The notes: generated by a model from the letters alone, not told the origin. A stretch of DNA of 64,000 nt from Hermodice carunculata (GCA_964020975.1 OZ026622.1:81426365-81490364), one strand, 5' to 3'; shown: positions 1-13,577, counted from the stretch's first letter. A program made the numbers and translations.

Positions 1-148
1 TGGTGAAGGAAACCGAAGGACTCGGAGAAAACCACCGTGCACAGTCAGAGTGGTAGGAACTCTTTCCACATGCTTCCCTGGAATCGAACCCGGGCCGTAG
101 AGGTAGAAGGCAAGCGTGTTGCAGCTCCGCCAACCGTGCACACCAAGT
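1..148 (-). mobile_element. tRNA-derived SINE, partial at window edge
   Basis: On the minus strand this stretch has a good RNA polymerase III B box (GGTTCGATTCC, about 88-98) preceded by an A-box-like stretch (TGGCGGAGCTGC), spaced as in a tRNA. No tRNA cloverleaf can be completed. The sequence downstream of the B box contains a CTCCGAG/TTCGGTTTCC stretch like the conserved middle part of several animal SINE families. The body runs off the left edge of the window, so the 3' tail is not visible. A tRNA pseudogene is the alternative. Confidence 0.6.
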
Positions 149-369
149 CTTCAAAACTGTTCTTTTCTGAAACTGCATAGCCGTTTTCTTTAAAATTGCA
201 AATTCTGTTCCAAAATAGCACTGCATCGTCTTTATTTTTAATGAATATTTATATGTTTCTGTAAGTTTCGCCCTCCCTCAGTGATGCCATACTGTGGGTA
301 AATTATTTAAATCACGCGAATGTCGCATGTCAGGGCAGATAATATCGAAATACAAATGTACATGCAGGA

Positions 370-640
370 AACCATAGACAAGATCCACTTTAAACCTGGT
401 GGGTATGTACATTTTGGTAAGTTTCTACCCGGTGCATCCAATAGATTTTATATTTTATTCCTGCGAATTTGGTTTTTATGATTTTTGTTCTTCTTTTTTT
501 GGGGGGGGGGGGTGGAGGGGAGAGGCTTTTTTAAATCCCAGAAACAAGTTGGTCAGTTGCTTTGAAATTGTATGGTTACACTTATGTGGTCTCAAGTTCT
601 TGATTTGTTCAACCAGTGGCAGAATAAATTTTGGTACATT
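370..640 (+). repeat. MR dispersed repeat, short fragment
   Basis: Contains the MR signature 'ccactttaaacctggtggg' followed by a second module with 'ggtcagttgctttgaaatt' and 'gatttgttcaacc'. The same two modules recur in the same order at 9167-9420 and 12190-12430. A T7-G10 run lies between them. Confidence 0.55.
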
Positions 641-645
641 CTTCT

Positions 646-2100
646 AAATCTTTCGCTATTTACCAAACAGATGCCGAGTTATGTTGAAACTTAAATTATT
701 TACTCAAGTATTAGCTTATATGCATTTTAATTTACCCAATCTGGAAACACTGGAAGGGAATGTAGCTAGCGTGGAAGTAAATTGTTTACTAGGTTGCACT
801 ATTGCTATTTACTATTTCTAAGGATTTTCACACAGATTTTGTAATCATTGGCGGGACGAAATAATTGTTTTTACTTTAGTTGTTACATCTCCTTTGGTAT
901 TTTGTTTTTAATTCTTGTATTTATATGAAATACAGTTGGCGCCTAGAACACAGAGGGAGAGCTTGGATCTTGGCTAATGTATTTCTGGTCTTGATGCCAT
1001 GAAAATGTTTCTTGCAAGACAATTAACATTGATGCTGCTTTCCCCAGTTTTAATGAAGTTTTCCTGATGCTAAAATAGCCTGTGGCTTTTTCACTTTTGG
1101 CTAGTACAGGGTCTCTGGACCCAGTCGGTGTTGTTCCAGGGTTGCTTTTGATTCCATAGGGTAAGCTTGGGTCTTTGCTACAGTTATGGTGGGTCAGGAG
1201 CTATATCATGTTGGGTGCTTCTTATGATGCCCTTCGTGCTCTGCATAATTTACCACCTATGTCATACAACAGCACGGCTAATTAGTCACCTCTGGCTACA
1301 CCGACAAGAAACTTCTGAAAGTACAACATGCTTCTGTGCTAAGCTTTTTACCAGTGGGCATAAAGTTAAGCTTAAGTTAACGTACTTTCCCTTTGGGGAA
1401 ATATGTACACTGTAATCAGCTGTTTCCGCTCCGGTGACTGAGAACGGGTTGTAGGCATACGAAAAAAAAAACTACTCTTAGAAAGTCGACATGTACAGAT
1501 ATAGATTAGACTGTCACATATAAATATACTTGAAGCGGTATATTGATTGATAACACCAGAGGATTTGGATGCCACTGTTTCCTATTTCTCAATATTTAAT
1601 CTGGAAGAGTAGTCTCTAAAATAAACGATCATTCTAAAACGAACCCTGGGTGGCGCATACAAATTAATATTTTAGATTTGTTGTCAATTCATAAAACCCT
1701 ACGTTCTGTACCAATTAATGTAAGAGCACCATGCACCCCAAAGCATACTTTCTGATTGATTCCAAAATAAAGACATTATAGTGCCGCTGTTTTGGTATCT
1801 TAGTTGTTTGTGTCTTACCATACCAAACATTATTTTTATTGTTTTTATAAAATATTATGGCAAAGAAGACAACGTGCGCAGATTTTGTTGAAAACAGTAT
1901 CTCACGATGCATAGATGAATTGATTAGAATACTGTGTCAAGGTGATTGATTTTTCTATCACTGTAATTTTTATAGTGATGATAAGCATCAGGTTACTAGG
2001 AATCCTTTGGCCAAAGACAGGAGTTTTCTTCAACTTTGCACATGCGTAGGCACACGTGTACATGAAGTAGGCAAGCTGTGAGGTGTGGCAAACCTGAGAG
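646..2100. other. No gene recognised
   Basis: AT-rich intergenic sequence with short ORFs only (up to about 80 codons) and no recognisable domain. No inverted or tandem repeat of note was seen. Confidence 0.5.
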
Positions 2101-2109
2101 GCATGAGGG

Positions 2110-3170
2110 CATATCTGCAAATGGATGTAATTTTTATTTATTTCCTAATCATTCATTTTTCGACTTCTCCAATAACATTCACCGGATTTTCTTCAAACCT
2201 GGTAGGATGGGAATGTACATTGAGTTCATCTGTACTACGTTTTACACTAGAAGAAGCATGGAATACCTAATACATATGTATTATATCTCATGCTACATAA
2301 CCCCGTGCTATCTACTGTTTTTGCTGGAAAAAAATGTGGTTGCCACAGCAACAGGGCACATTCCAAAATATATTTTGTCTATAGCAGAATAAGTACCAAA
2401 CAGAAGAGACAAATTTTGGTATGTAATTTGTGATCGTGACAGGATGTGTGTGTGGTTCCATTTCAGGTGGCAGTTCTGTATCTAATGTACCCGCCTTTTC
2501 CACAAAGGAAAGGTAAGATTCAGCTCATGTTGATCGCACATTCCGGCAATGGGCATTTGCTGATTATTCCACCGTGAGGATCTAGTCTCCATTCTACTAT
2601 ATAAATAAAAGACAAGCTTAAAATAAAGGAAGGTATCTGTGATGTGGACTTGAAATGCAATATTTATTCTGATATGTCGTGTCACTACTTCAAGTTCCAC
2701 ATGGATAATTATGCCTGCGCCGACGTAACATAGATGGGTTGGTGCACATAAAACATGGCATCTGGGGATGCAAGGTGCTGTATTTTCAATACATTTGCGA
2801 TCAGAAAGGCAGATTTTGGTCTCATTGTGGAATGTACAGTTTCAGCTGAATTTGATTTTATCAAGGCATATAGCCTTACACTGGCAACAGTATGCACAGT
2901 AGTATAGCTGGATATGTCAGCTTGTTGGCCCATTTACATCGCAGGCAGTTCTATATAGAGTTGGTCACCATGGCTATTACATTTTTTCCATATATATATA
3001 TATATGCGTACTTAATTGTCTTGACTTAATGCTAACAATTATAGCCAACATTTTGATTTATGATACACATATGTTTGCAATCTTTAAATAAAAGGTATGT
3101 AACCCTACACTGGCACCAGTGTACACAGTGGTACAGCTGGAGGTATCAGTCTGTTGGCGCGTTTACATAC
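2110..3170 (+). repeat. MR dispersed repeat with tandem downstream motif
   Basis: An MR module begins at about 2155 (tttttcgacttctcc, then a 'ggtaggatgggaatgtac' stretch). From 2870 a second motif appears twice, at about 2878-2965 and 3103-3170: 'acactggcaccagt', then 'acagctggaggtatcag' and 'gcgtttacat'. A third copy lies at 8585-8660. The copy ending at 3170 is cut off at 'gcgtttacat', exactly where the 3' tail of the minus-strand LINE begins. Confidence 0.55.
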
Positions 3171-3253
3171 AAGATACAAGATACAAAGCTTTATTTAAAG
3201 CCGGAATGTGTACAATGAGAAACATTAGCCAAAGGGTTATAAAAACCGTCGAA

Positions 3254-3614
3254 ATACATACATAATTTAACGGTAGACAAATACCTATCAATAAAAATGG
3301 CAGCATTTGTACACAACTGAAAACGTAGCACCACAAAGTTACAGATAAACAAATATCAGGCAGTCATGCATCTCGCCCATCTGGGTATTTGGACTAGAAG
3401 GTTGTATTACATGCTCCGCAATTGCATGACTCGAAATACATACATAAACTAACGTTAACAAATACTTATATTTAAAAATGGCAGCATTTATACGCAACTG
3501 AAAAAGTAGCACCAGAAAGTTACAGATGAACAAATATCAGATAGTCAAGCATCTCGCCCACCTGGGTATTTGGACTAGAAGGTTGTATTGCAGGCTGCGC
3601 AAGCGCATGACTCG
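3254..3614 (-). repeat. Tandem duplication of ~180 bp in LINE 3' region
   Basis: The block 3254-3432 is repeated at 3434-3614, including the shared stretches 'catctcgccca', 'ctgggtatttggactagaag' and 'gcgcatgactcg'. By eye identity is close to 90 percent. Both copies lie between the end of the LINE C-terminal domain and its 3' tail. Confidence 0.85.
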
Positions 3615-6566
3615 TTAAAGGTCCAGGTGGCAATCAGTTTTTTATTTTAATTCTGTCAAAGTTAGAGCATCTTTTATGTTATGATGGACCTGGTTCTAAA
3701 TTTTGACACTTTGGTAGTGCAGAGTTTTTACCATAAGTCATCTTGTTATATGTAGGATGGCTTAAATACTTAGATAAGCGGGAAACTTTATTTGACATAT
3801 ATTGTTTGAAAATGTTTTGTAAATAATTTGCGTTATGGTCCACAGCTTTGTAGTGTTCAATGGAAAGTAATCGGAGTCTACCAATTGACATGGGAGACAA
3901 GTTTGCCTTTTTCAAACGTGAATGATAATCACTTTTGTGATCGTCGTAAGCAAAACGTATGCTACGTTCCTGGATTTTTTCTATTTTTGTTGTCAGAGTT
4001 GCCCCACAAAAGTGCCAGACAACAGGGAAGTAATTGAAATTAAATAAAATGAAAATCCCGAATATCAGTAACTTACATTTAGAATCTAAATAATTGCTTA
4101 GTCTCTTCAGGACATTGAGCTGTCTAGCGGCTTTCTTGCACAGCTCAGCAAGATGAATGTCAAATTTGAGCTTGTTATCTGCATTTACACCGAGGAGTTT
4201 CACATGATCCTCAGCACTAATGACATCATCCTTAACTCCAAAATTCATATTACAAGAGTCCTTTCTATTGGAGCATAGAAACAGAATTTTCAGAATTTGC
4301 CATCATTTCCTTTCCTGAAAACCAGTCTATAGATTCGTAAGCTTTAAGTTCAAGTTTAAGTTGAAGACTTTCAGGGTGGTGATGACTAGAAGATAAAGTG
4401 TTGTCATCTGCATAATTATACAGGCAACAACCGTTTATTCTGTGGTACATATAATTGATAGAAATGTTGAAAAGGAGCGGCACAAGAATTGAGCCATAGA
4501 ACACACCTTTCAAGACAGTAGCTTGCTGCACCTATCACCAATTTTAACTCTCTGTTTCCTGCTACTCAAGTAACTACTCATGAGTTTAAGGGGTTCTTCT
4601 TGTAAACCATGTGCTTTAAGTTTGGAGAGGAGAAGAGCATGGGGGGAGGCAGTCAAAGTCCCGAGACAGGTCCCTAAGAATTGTCCCCACATACTTGTCA
4701 TTGTCAAGTTCCTTTCTCTAGTCTTCAGTAATTTTAAATCAGCAGGCTCTTGCAACTGAAACCTTTACGGAAAGCTGACAAAAAAGTGAGAAGACTGAAT
4801 CAAAGAAATCAACAAGCTGATCACTGTTGATGCTTTCAAATTTCTTTGAAAAGTATGGCAAACAACTTATAGGTCTGTAATTCTTTTTAACCAGACCATC
4901 ATTCTTTTTGTAGGCTGGTGCAACTTCTGCTAGCTTCATGTTATGGGGGAAAAGTATAGGAGTCAATTACTTTGTTCATTATCACGGTCAGAGGGGGAGC
5001 TAGGATAGCAGCAGAGCGTTTAACTAATTTGGGGGAAATTTTATCATAGCCAATGGCTTTCTTGGTGTTAATCATATGAAGTTTTTGACAACCTCCTCGT
5101 TTTCAACTTTACGAAAAGTGAATCTGTCAGAAGGCACATTACATTGTTCATAGATTGCTAACACACTGGAATTTTCAGTATATGTATCCATGTCATCAAA
5201 GGGTAAGTGACTGTTCGTATTTTTGCCAATGTCTTGAGCAACGTTTACATAATAGTTGTTTAAAATATTACAGATTTGTTCTAAATCTGAAACAAGTGAT
5301 GAAACATCACTTAAGATAATATTTTCATGAGGACGGTAGCCCTTATTGGTTAAAAATGGCTGAATAGTAGGCCAAAATGTGCTCTCAGATGGCTCGCCAC
5401 TGCCGCAATCATGGAAGTATCTCTTGATGGCTTTCGTATGTAGACTGGTGCATTTTTTTCTCTGCTTTCTAAAACGTTCCCATTTAAGAGGTTTTCAATT
5501 GTTTGCGTTCAAATGGGCATTTCTGTAATCCCTTTTTTAAAGATGTTTTGTTTTTCTCAGCTCAGTATCTGCAAATGAAGCTTGTTGTGACCTCCTCATT
5601 TTGCGCTTTAAATGTGCATGTTCATCAATAATCTCTTTGAATAGATATGTAAAAACCCAGTAGGAATCATCAACTTCATAAAAAATCTCAGACACCTGGA
5701 AGATGATCCCATTTAGTTTAGCCAAAAATATTGTTTCATTAAACTGTTTATATGATCGAAAAGATATGTATTTAAGTTTCTTTCCAGGTATCACTTGTCT
5801 AGTTGAGGTATGTACAAGATGGGTAAAATCCCACAAACCGCAGTCAAAGGAGCCAATATTCTGGAAAAGTGATGGTTTGTGAGAAAAAGATCAATTAAAG
5901 TGCCCTTAGCTTCTTTTTTTAACATGTTGCCTCCATGACCAAGTTTGTAAGATCAAAAGTATCACACAAAGCTTGTAGTGGTGCTTCAGACGTCATGTTA
6001 TAGTTTAAGTCACCGACTACAACCATGCTGTCGCAGCTGATGTAAGCTTTTTCAATAACAATAGAAGCTTCATGTATACAGGCTTTTGGGACTGTGAGGG
6101 TGGCCTATAAAAGGCAACCAGCGACCACTGCATATTTTTTAGTAAGGTCAATGGGATATTTTCAATAACATGTGATTGATTACTATCAAGTCCACGTGAG
6201 GGAATATCAGACCTAATATAATTAAAAGGCAACCGCTATGATCATTTCGATCCCGTCTACAATACTGTCATTGGGTACAAAGAACTGACGATCCGGAAAG
6301 GATCCATCAAGCTTAGTTTCAGTAATAACTAGGCAATCCACCAGATTGTCACATAACATGTTATAAATGTCACCAAACTTGTACCTAATGCTGTTAATAT
6401 TGAAATGTGGAAAGCGAATGCACAATGGTTTACTCTGATGTAATTGTTTTAGGGGCTCGAAAAGATCATGTCGAATTTCTATCACAGGATTCCATGACGT
6501 CATTAAAAGGCAAAGAATCAGAGTTTTATTCTGCATCAGTGTTTGAGTCCCAATCATAATCCTCAC

Positions 6567-6856
6567 CTAGGCTAATGTGTGATCCGTACAAGGAAGGAAG
6601 TTAGCGAAGATACACTTGGGACAGCGCCAGTCAAACTGCTGTCCTTTCTGCTCTGGGTATAAGTAAACTTCAGGTGACACATTTCCACATTTGATATGAC
6701 ACCGCAGATGACATTGATTACATAGAATGCCTCTATGGGTCCTGGCAACCGGCTTGCAATAACACCACATTGGTTCTTGACCGGTCCTGGGTTTGTAGAG
6801 ATATATCCACTAAGTAATAACGTCATGATTGAAGCAGACATTATATTTTTTATCAT
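6567..6856 (-). pseudogene. LINE ORF start: degenerate 2A-like motif and PHD-like zinc finger
   Basis: The first frame (6856-6572) reads 'TLLLSGYISTNPGP', which aligns to the 2A ribosome-skipping consensus (LLSGDxExNPGP); the D and first E are replaced by Y and S, while NPGP is intact. Immediately after it the frame shifts, and the overlapping frame (6770-6567) carries 'CKPVARTHRGILCNQCHLRC', then 'HIKC' and 'WRCPKC', the cysteine/histidine spacing of a PHD-type finger. CR1-like LINEs of sea urchins and lancelets are known to begin this way. The finger probably binds nucleic acid or protein; that role is inference. Confidence 0.75.
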
Positions 6857-6988
6857 AGTCAGACCCCATGTAATTTGATTGTTGTCACGATTCCCAGTGT
6901 GAAATGTTGAGTACTTAGTGCATGTGCAGTTGTCCTGGTAAACAGAGTGGTGACCTGGTTTTAATAATAAGAAGGCATGGGTCAGTTG

Positions 6989-7955
<967 letters not shown>

Positions 7956-7959
7956 GTGA

Positions 7960-8370
7960 GGGCAGTTGAGGTGAACATCAACACTGTGGGGTCTCGCATT
8001 CTGTCTAAGAAATTGACCAGACAGCAGTAATGTCCACAGTAATACAAAATGCAGTGCTATATCTGTGCAACCCAGTTTGTGCATCTAACGTTCCTCCGTC
8101 TGGGGGTCAACAACCAGGTATTGAAAGATCCAATGTATTGTCTGTGTTGTGTGTAATCCATTATTCACCGATTCTGTGGCACTTAATTTGGCTATAATTG
8201 ATGTTTGACTATCCCGTGAAACAGGTATGTATACAGCATAGACCAATGCATACAAAAACTAAAAGTTACATCAGTTAGTATCAACTGCAGAGTCTAAGAA
8301 ACTTCAAAACATGACAGGCCCAGATCCAATTCTTGTAAAGTCCGTTTGATTGGTAAAAAGTTTTAAAGCC
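7960..8370. other. No gene recognised
   Basis: No domain, repeat or structured RNA could be identified between the LINE tail and the next MR block. Confidence 0.45.
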
Positions 8371-8379
8371 TGGCTAGAG

Positions 8380-9850
8380 TATTGCTCTATTTTTTACACA
8401 TCATCTTGCTTACGTCACAAGTGGCAGTATACATAGCTGGTCGTTATGTCAATTTGCTAATTTTTCCATTCATACTCGTGATTTATGGTCTTTATTTGAT
8501 GTAAAAATTCTGAGAAACGTTTTGAGTTGTAATACATATAAGTTTGTAAGTTTGTGATCTTTTAATAAGAGGTATGTAGACCTACACTGCTGCCAGTATA
8601 CAGTGGTACAGCTGGAGTTATCACTCTGTGGGTGCGTTTACATCGCAAGTAGTACCATAGTAATATGCTTTTTTATTACTCAGAATCTGATGGACTTTTG
8701 TCCGTCATCGGTGTCAGCGTCAGCGTCCTTCCGTCAGCGGTTCACATTTTCCACTACTCAGAAACCGTGAGCTGGATTCACTTGAAACATGTTGGGAGGT
8801 ACCTTGCGTGGGTGTCTAACATATTGTTTAATATGGTCATTCTCCAATGATTTGGGATTTATATTTTTCTTCCTTTTTTTCACTATTTTAAACCGCTAAA
8901 CCAATCGCATCGAACGTGTGCAGGGATGCTCATGCGGACCCCTGGACCTTAATGTATTCATCAGGTTGCATTGCCAATTCTTTTTTAATTTTTGTCCCAA
9001 TATGTATGTGTTGTCGCTATTTTCGTCTTGTTTTCAAAACTGTCACTTACATCTTTCTGGAACTCAGTGGGAGGGTTAAACTAAATTGTTCTCCAGTTGA
9101 TGATATTCTGCATTTCTTTTTATTCATTTATTTTTTTTTTTTCAGTTTGGGTACTTACGGATTTTTGCAGACTTTTTCTCCAAATCCGTCAACCAGATTC
9201 ACTTCAAATTTGGGTGGACTTTACCGATTTTACTCAAATGGTCACGGTCCAGTGATATTTGGAATATTTCGAAATTTTTAGTTTATTTCTTTCAGCAAAA
9301 TCTTTAAAAGTCGTCTTCTTCAAAACCGCCAAGCCAATTGCTTTGAAATTGTACGGGGGCACGTATGGGGATGCTTACACCTTAAGTCATTTAACAGTTG
9401 GTGATGTGATAATTATTTGCTTGTTAAAAGATTTTGTTCGTGTTTTCACTTCTCTTGACTTTTTCTCCTAAAGCGTAAGCTGTATTCTATTCAGACTTGC
9501 TGGGAATGAAAGTGGACTTGATCACCAAATCTGTTTACTACATAGTGGTGCTCTCATTTTATGATTTTTAACAAATCATTAAAATTCGGAAAAATCGGTA
9601 AGAGGTTATGTTTATGTTAGCAACAGTGATGATAGTCTTGAACAAAGGTGACCTTGATATCATTCCAATATTCATAGGACCACTTCAGTCTGTGCATGTA
9701 AGGTCCCCTGAGCACAGGTCTGTCACGGTCCTTGTTTGTTTTCGATGCATATCCGTACCTTATTGTGTTTATTTCATGTAAAAAAATAGTAAAGAACATT
9801 TTGATTCATAATACATGTATGTTTGAAAGTTTGTTTTCTTTTAATGAACT
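8380..9850 (+). repeat. MR dispersed repeat, long copy (modules 1, 2, 4, 5, 6)
   Basis: Begins with the 'acagctggagttatcac…gcgtttacat' motif. Module 1 starts at about 9167 (ttttctccaaatccg, then cagattcacttcaaattt). Module 2 starts at about 9316 (cttcttcaaaaccgccaag, then ccaattgctttgaaattg). Module 4 is at about 9455. Module 5 is at 9600-9735, with 'gaccttgatatcatt', 'cagtctgtgcatgtaaggt' and 'ctgtcacggtcc'. The 'attcataatacatgtatgtt' end follows at 9800. No long ORF is conserved, so it appears non-coding. Confidence 0.65.
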
Positions 9851-11590
9851 GCAAGATGATAACGCCGTTCAGCTTTTCACCTACCGGCGTGAAACCTTTA
9901 CCTTGTACACAATCATGTGCTTCTATTTTTCGTATCAGTGGACGTTAGGAGGAAAATATATTTTGCCTCCAAAGCACTGCAAGCTCCATATTACTTCTAG
10001 CGGCACTTTGAGTGGAGACAGCAAGGAGATTCGTCTGTTTTGCGGGTAAATCTGCTGTTAAAAATATCGCATTTATACCTTTTCCCAAAGCACTGTCAGC
10101 ATGCTTTGAAGTGGCCCAGGGCTAATGGTACCCTATTATTTTGTGTCCCACGTGCAGTTTCTCAAGTTACCTATGTGTATCCATTCGCCTGTATTACAAT
10201 ATGCTTGGATCATGTAGATCTTCTGAATCTTTCTGACCATGTAGCATTCCTTTTGTTGTCACAAGTTGTTCTGCTCTCTTGGTGAACCTGATGTAAACAT
10301 AACAAGCGCTGAGAAGTGACATGTGTTCTTCCACTGGATGTAAAGAAATATCCCAACAGCACATCTACTGATTGCTGCATCCTAGTTTCAGAGAAAACAT
10401 AAAGATCATACAATTATTTGTATTTCATATATGATGTCTGCATATATCATCCTTTATGTCCTGAATTGAGGTTTTCTGAGGGAATTTAAGTGTGTAATTT
10501 CTTCATGCATCTTTTAACACTACAAGCAAAGCAACCTCCCTCTTTATGACTTGTCTTTTATGCCACATAAGGCACCAGCCTAATCACAATGCGCAGCATT
10601 ATGACCTGAAACTGCGTAATGATAATTTTTCGCGTTATTCTACATTTTCACGCAGGTATACTACTATATTAGTGCTTTTTGGAATTATAGTGTCCGAGAA
10701 AAACGATGGGCTAATTTGGCTGGAAAGAAGAAAGTAAATGTACCCAGAAGTGTTTTTATGCCGTGTTCAAACACTTGGCCAAGCGGAGAGAAGACTTTTT
10801 ATATTTGCCCCAAAAGGAAAAAAAATACTGGAGCATCACTGATCATTTGAACGAACGTGAAGGAGACACACCCAGGTGCATCCCTACCACATTTGAAGAG
10901 AATCTGGCAAGCAGGTTTGGAGAAGTCGAAAATGCGAATGTCCACTGCAATCCCCATAGACGCCTGATGTGTACACCTCAGCTACCAAGAAAGTAGATTT
11001 TGTACCCCCATTTCTCTTTTCCTTACCCAAGTCTAACACTCTTTGAAGCCACACGCTGATAACTACGCACACACTATTAGCCAGCTTGTTGGTTACTTTC
11101 TCTTAGTATCTTTATGAATAGAACAGCTGCCTGTGTCCAGTTTCCTTAGCTTCATGGTACACTATAGACGCAAAAGTTTACTTCCTGTCAGGCAGTTTTT
11201 ATGGTCAATGTGTCAAAAAATACAGCATTTTCTGAAAAGTAACATGATTACCACATTTTTGTTTAAATTTGAAACGAAAAGTGACTGGATGAAGCTAATT
11301 AGAGCCCCTAATCTATTGACCAAAATGCTCCCTCTCATTGAGTACATAATACCAATTAGCTTGGGTTACTGGGTGTTGTTTGAAGTCCAGGTCAAGTCTG
11401 CACCTGTAGCCAAGGCTTGCAAAGAGAAATCGGGGTGAAAACCAACCTGCGAAATGGCTTTTAGCCCGGCATGATGTGTACACAGCATGGTATATTGTAA
11501 TCAATAGAGCTGTATGCTTTAACCGAAAATTACTCAAACTAAAAACAAAATCATTTTTTGCTAAAATATTGAAAAATCTTCTCTAAACCT
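9851..11590. other. Mostly unassigned
   Basis: Apart from the reverse MR fragment at 10830-10970, nothing recognisable was seen. ORFs are under about 105 codons and look random. Confidence 0.4.
10830..10970 (-). repeat. MR module 1, reverse orientation
   Basis: Read on the minus strand: 'gggattgcagtggacatt', 'cattttcgacttctccaaac', 'gccagattctcttcaaatg', 'ggtagggatgcacctggg' and 'cgttcaaatgatca'. This matches 13060-13140 block for block. It is one of two MR copies here in the opposite orientation; the other is at 63390-63515. Confidence 0.6.
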
Positions 11591-11599
11591 GTGACACCG

Positions 11600-11652
11600 A
11601 TACCTTGATTCTTCATGAGGTGGCACTGTTTTTCTTTTCCTCTTTTAGAACA

Positions 11653-11691
<39 letters not shown>

Positions 11692-12796
11692 TTTTTTTAC
11701 TTGTTCTCACGAACTACACATTGAATTCTCTTGAAACATAGTGAGAATGTACATGGACTTATTATCCACCAAGGTTATTCACTACATTGTGGGGATGTCA
11801 TTTTCTGATTTTTAAAAAAATAATCACGATTAAGATAAATTGGTGAAGGCGTATGTAATTGTTACCATTGGTACAGTACTATAGGGACAGCACCAAATCT
11901 GACACATTGACTCATGTGTCAGCACGTCAGCTGAGCATAGGAATGTCACAGTCCTGTTGTTTTCTAATGTTTTATGAATTTTTGTGTGTTGACGATTTCT
12001 TCAACGATATCATTAAGATCGTTCAGAAAATTTGTGGAAATTTATCTTGTGAAAGGGTCAAAGAAAATAATACTTGAGATCACTTATTTTTAAAGAGTTT
12101 TTCAATTTGGGTATCGCCTGTCAACGCATGCAATTCTGTTGATTATAATGTAAGTCAGTGGGGATTGCAATGGTAATTCACATTTTGAATTTCTTGTGCA
12201 AAAGAGTCTACCATAGTCACTTTATACCTGGTGGGGATGTACGCAAGGTGGGTCTCTACCAAATTTGCGTGAGTGGTCACGTGGTTTTTTGGGGAGGGGG
12301 GGTCGTTTTAAAAATCTTTTTCAAATAAGCTCAAAAACCCTTTGGCCAAAAGCGCTTGCTACGAAATGCCACGGGGACACTTCTGGGTACTCCCTGACTG
12401 TAATTTGTTCAACAGGAAGCGCAGTGATCTTCTTCATTTTTTTTTTTTTTTTTTTTTTTTGGTCATGAATTTTGTGTGTTTTGGCTATGTTCGACTTCTC
12501 AAAAGTATTTCTGAGATTGCTTTGTAACTTGATGGAAATGTTGTTTGTGGGGAGGATAAATTACGGTGTTCACCGCGTGATGATGCTTCGGATTCCTGAT
12601 TTATAACATTTTTATCGATATTGGTACTTATTTGTTTTAAATTTTTTTGGTAACATCCTGAAAACCATTTTGTTTCCAAAAGTGCTTGAGCGGTTGCTTT
12701 GAAATTGCCTAGGGGAATGCCTGAGGAGTTCCTGACTTTAACTATTTGAAAAGGTGGAGCGGCGATTTTTTTTTGTTTTTCTTTCGCTTTCTTGCG

Positions 12797-12854
<58 letters not shown>

Positions 12855-13480
12855 GCTATTTTGACTACTCCAAGACCAAATTCTCGGTCTGAAGTGTTAC
12901 TCAGATTGTTCTTGGTGAAACTGTAGCTTCTGGGAGGGTGACATTCAGTTGTACATTAGGTGATGATACTTCGGACCCCTAACTTTTAAAGAATATTTCA
13001 ATTTCGGTATGTGCTTAATGCATACATTTGTATTGATATACCATTTAAGTCCATGCAGATTGCAATGGTCATTTTGCATTTTGGACTTCTCTAAAAGCGT
13101 CAGCTATATTCACGTCAAACTTGGCGCGGATGTGCCTGGGTAATTCTGTAAAAACTTTCTTTCATTATTCATGCTCCAGTAACTTTAAGGTTTTGTAATT
13201 TTTTTTTTTTTTTTTTTTTTTTTGTTGTAATTTTTGGGAAAAAAATCTTGCCAGATGACACTGCGAATCTTTTTTCAGCTTAAACATTTTTAATGCTTTT
13301 TCGATATTTTTTACTTCTACTCCCAAACTGCACAATGGATTGTTCTGAAAAGTCGTGGGAATGTTCTTGGACTTAATCTTCATCAAGGTTTTTCACTGCA
13401 TTTTGGTGTTTTTCTGATTTTTTACATAACAACAAAAGTACAAATCAATAAGGGTTGATGGACATGTCAGCATTGTTACT
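11600..13480 (+). repeat. MR dispersed repeat, several modules
   Basis: Successive modules were recognised: module 4 at about 11700, module 1 at 12190, module 2 at 12330, module 3 at 12486, module 2 at 12660, module 3 at 12856, module 1 at 13080 and module 4 at 13312. The 2-3-2-3 order suggests a tandem duplication of that pair. Poly-T runs (11657-11687, 12437-12461, 13199-13223) mark module boundaries. Confidence 0.65.
12798..12850. repeat. (GT)n microsatellite
   Basis: About 26 uninterrupted GT units within an MR module boundary. Confidence 0.95.
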
Positions 13481-13499
13481 GTACTGTAGGAATAGCAGC

Positions 13500-13500
<1 letters not shown>

Positions 13501-13563
<63 letters not shown>

Positions 13564-13577
13564 ATATACATATATAT
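13501..13577. repeat. (TA)n(GT)n compound microsatellite
   Basis: Eight TA units pass directly into about 23 GT units and then CATA units. Confidence 0.95.

Larger units (their letters stand above)
3165..6870 (-). mobile_element. CR1/L2-like LINE, nearly full length, broken
   Basis: Domains follow in order on the minus strand. First come a 2A-like start and zinc finger (6856-6567). Next is an AP-endonuclease domain (6566-5840) with 'INSIRYKFGDIYNML', 'LVITETKLDGSFP' and 'YRPPSQS'. A linker (5836-5060) has 'YRSYKQF'-like and 'YYVNVAQDIGK' blocks. The reverse transcriptase (4966-4265) has 'KKNYRPISCLPYFSKKFE', 'YGSILVPLLFNI' and the catalytic 'YADD'. A C-terminal domain (4248-3679) has 'VKLLGVNADNKLKFD' and 'IQERSIRFAY'. 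The 3' end is AATAAAGC followed by short TTGTATC repeats at about 3165-3190, as CR1-type LINEs end. The frame changes or stops roughly ten times, and the usual GVPQGS box reads 'GVFYGS', so it is dead. Clade assignment is by motif resemblance. Confidence 0.9.

Noticed and set aside
88-148. Intact tRNA gene on the minus strand
   Set aside because: Only the B box is good; no acceptor stem or anticodon arm can be paired, so a SINE is the better call.
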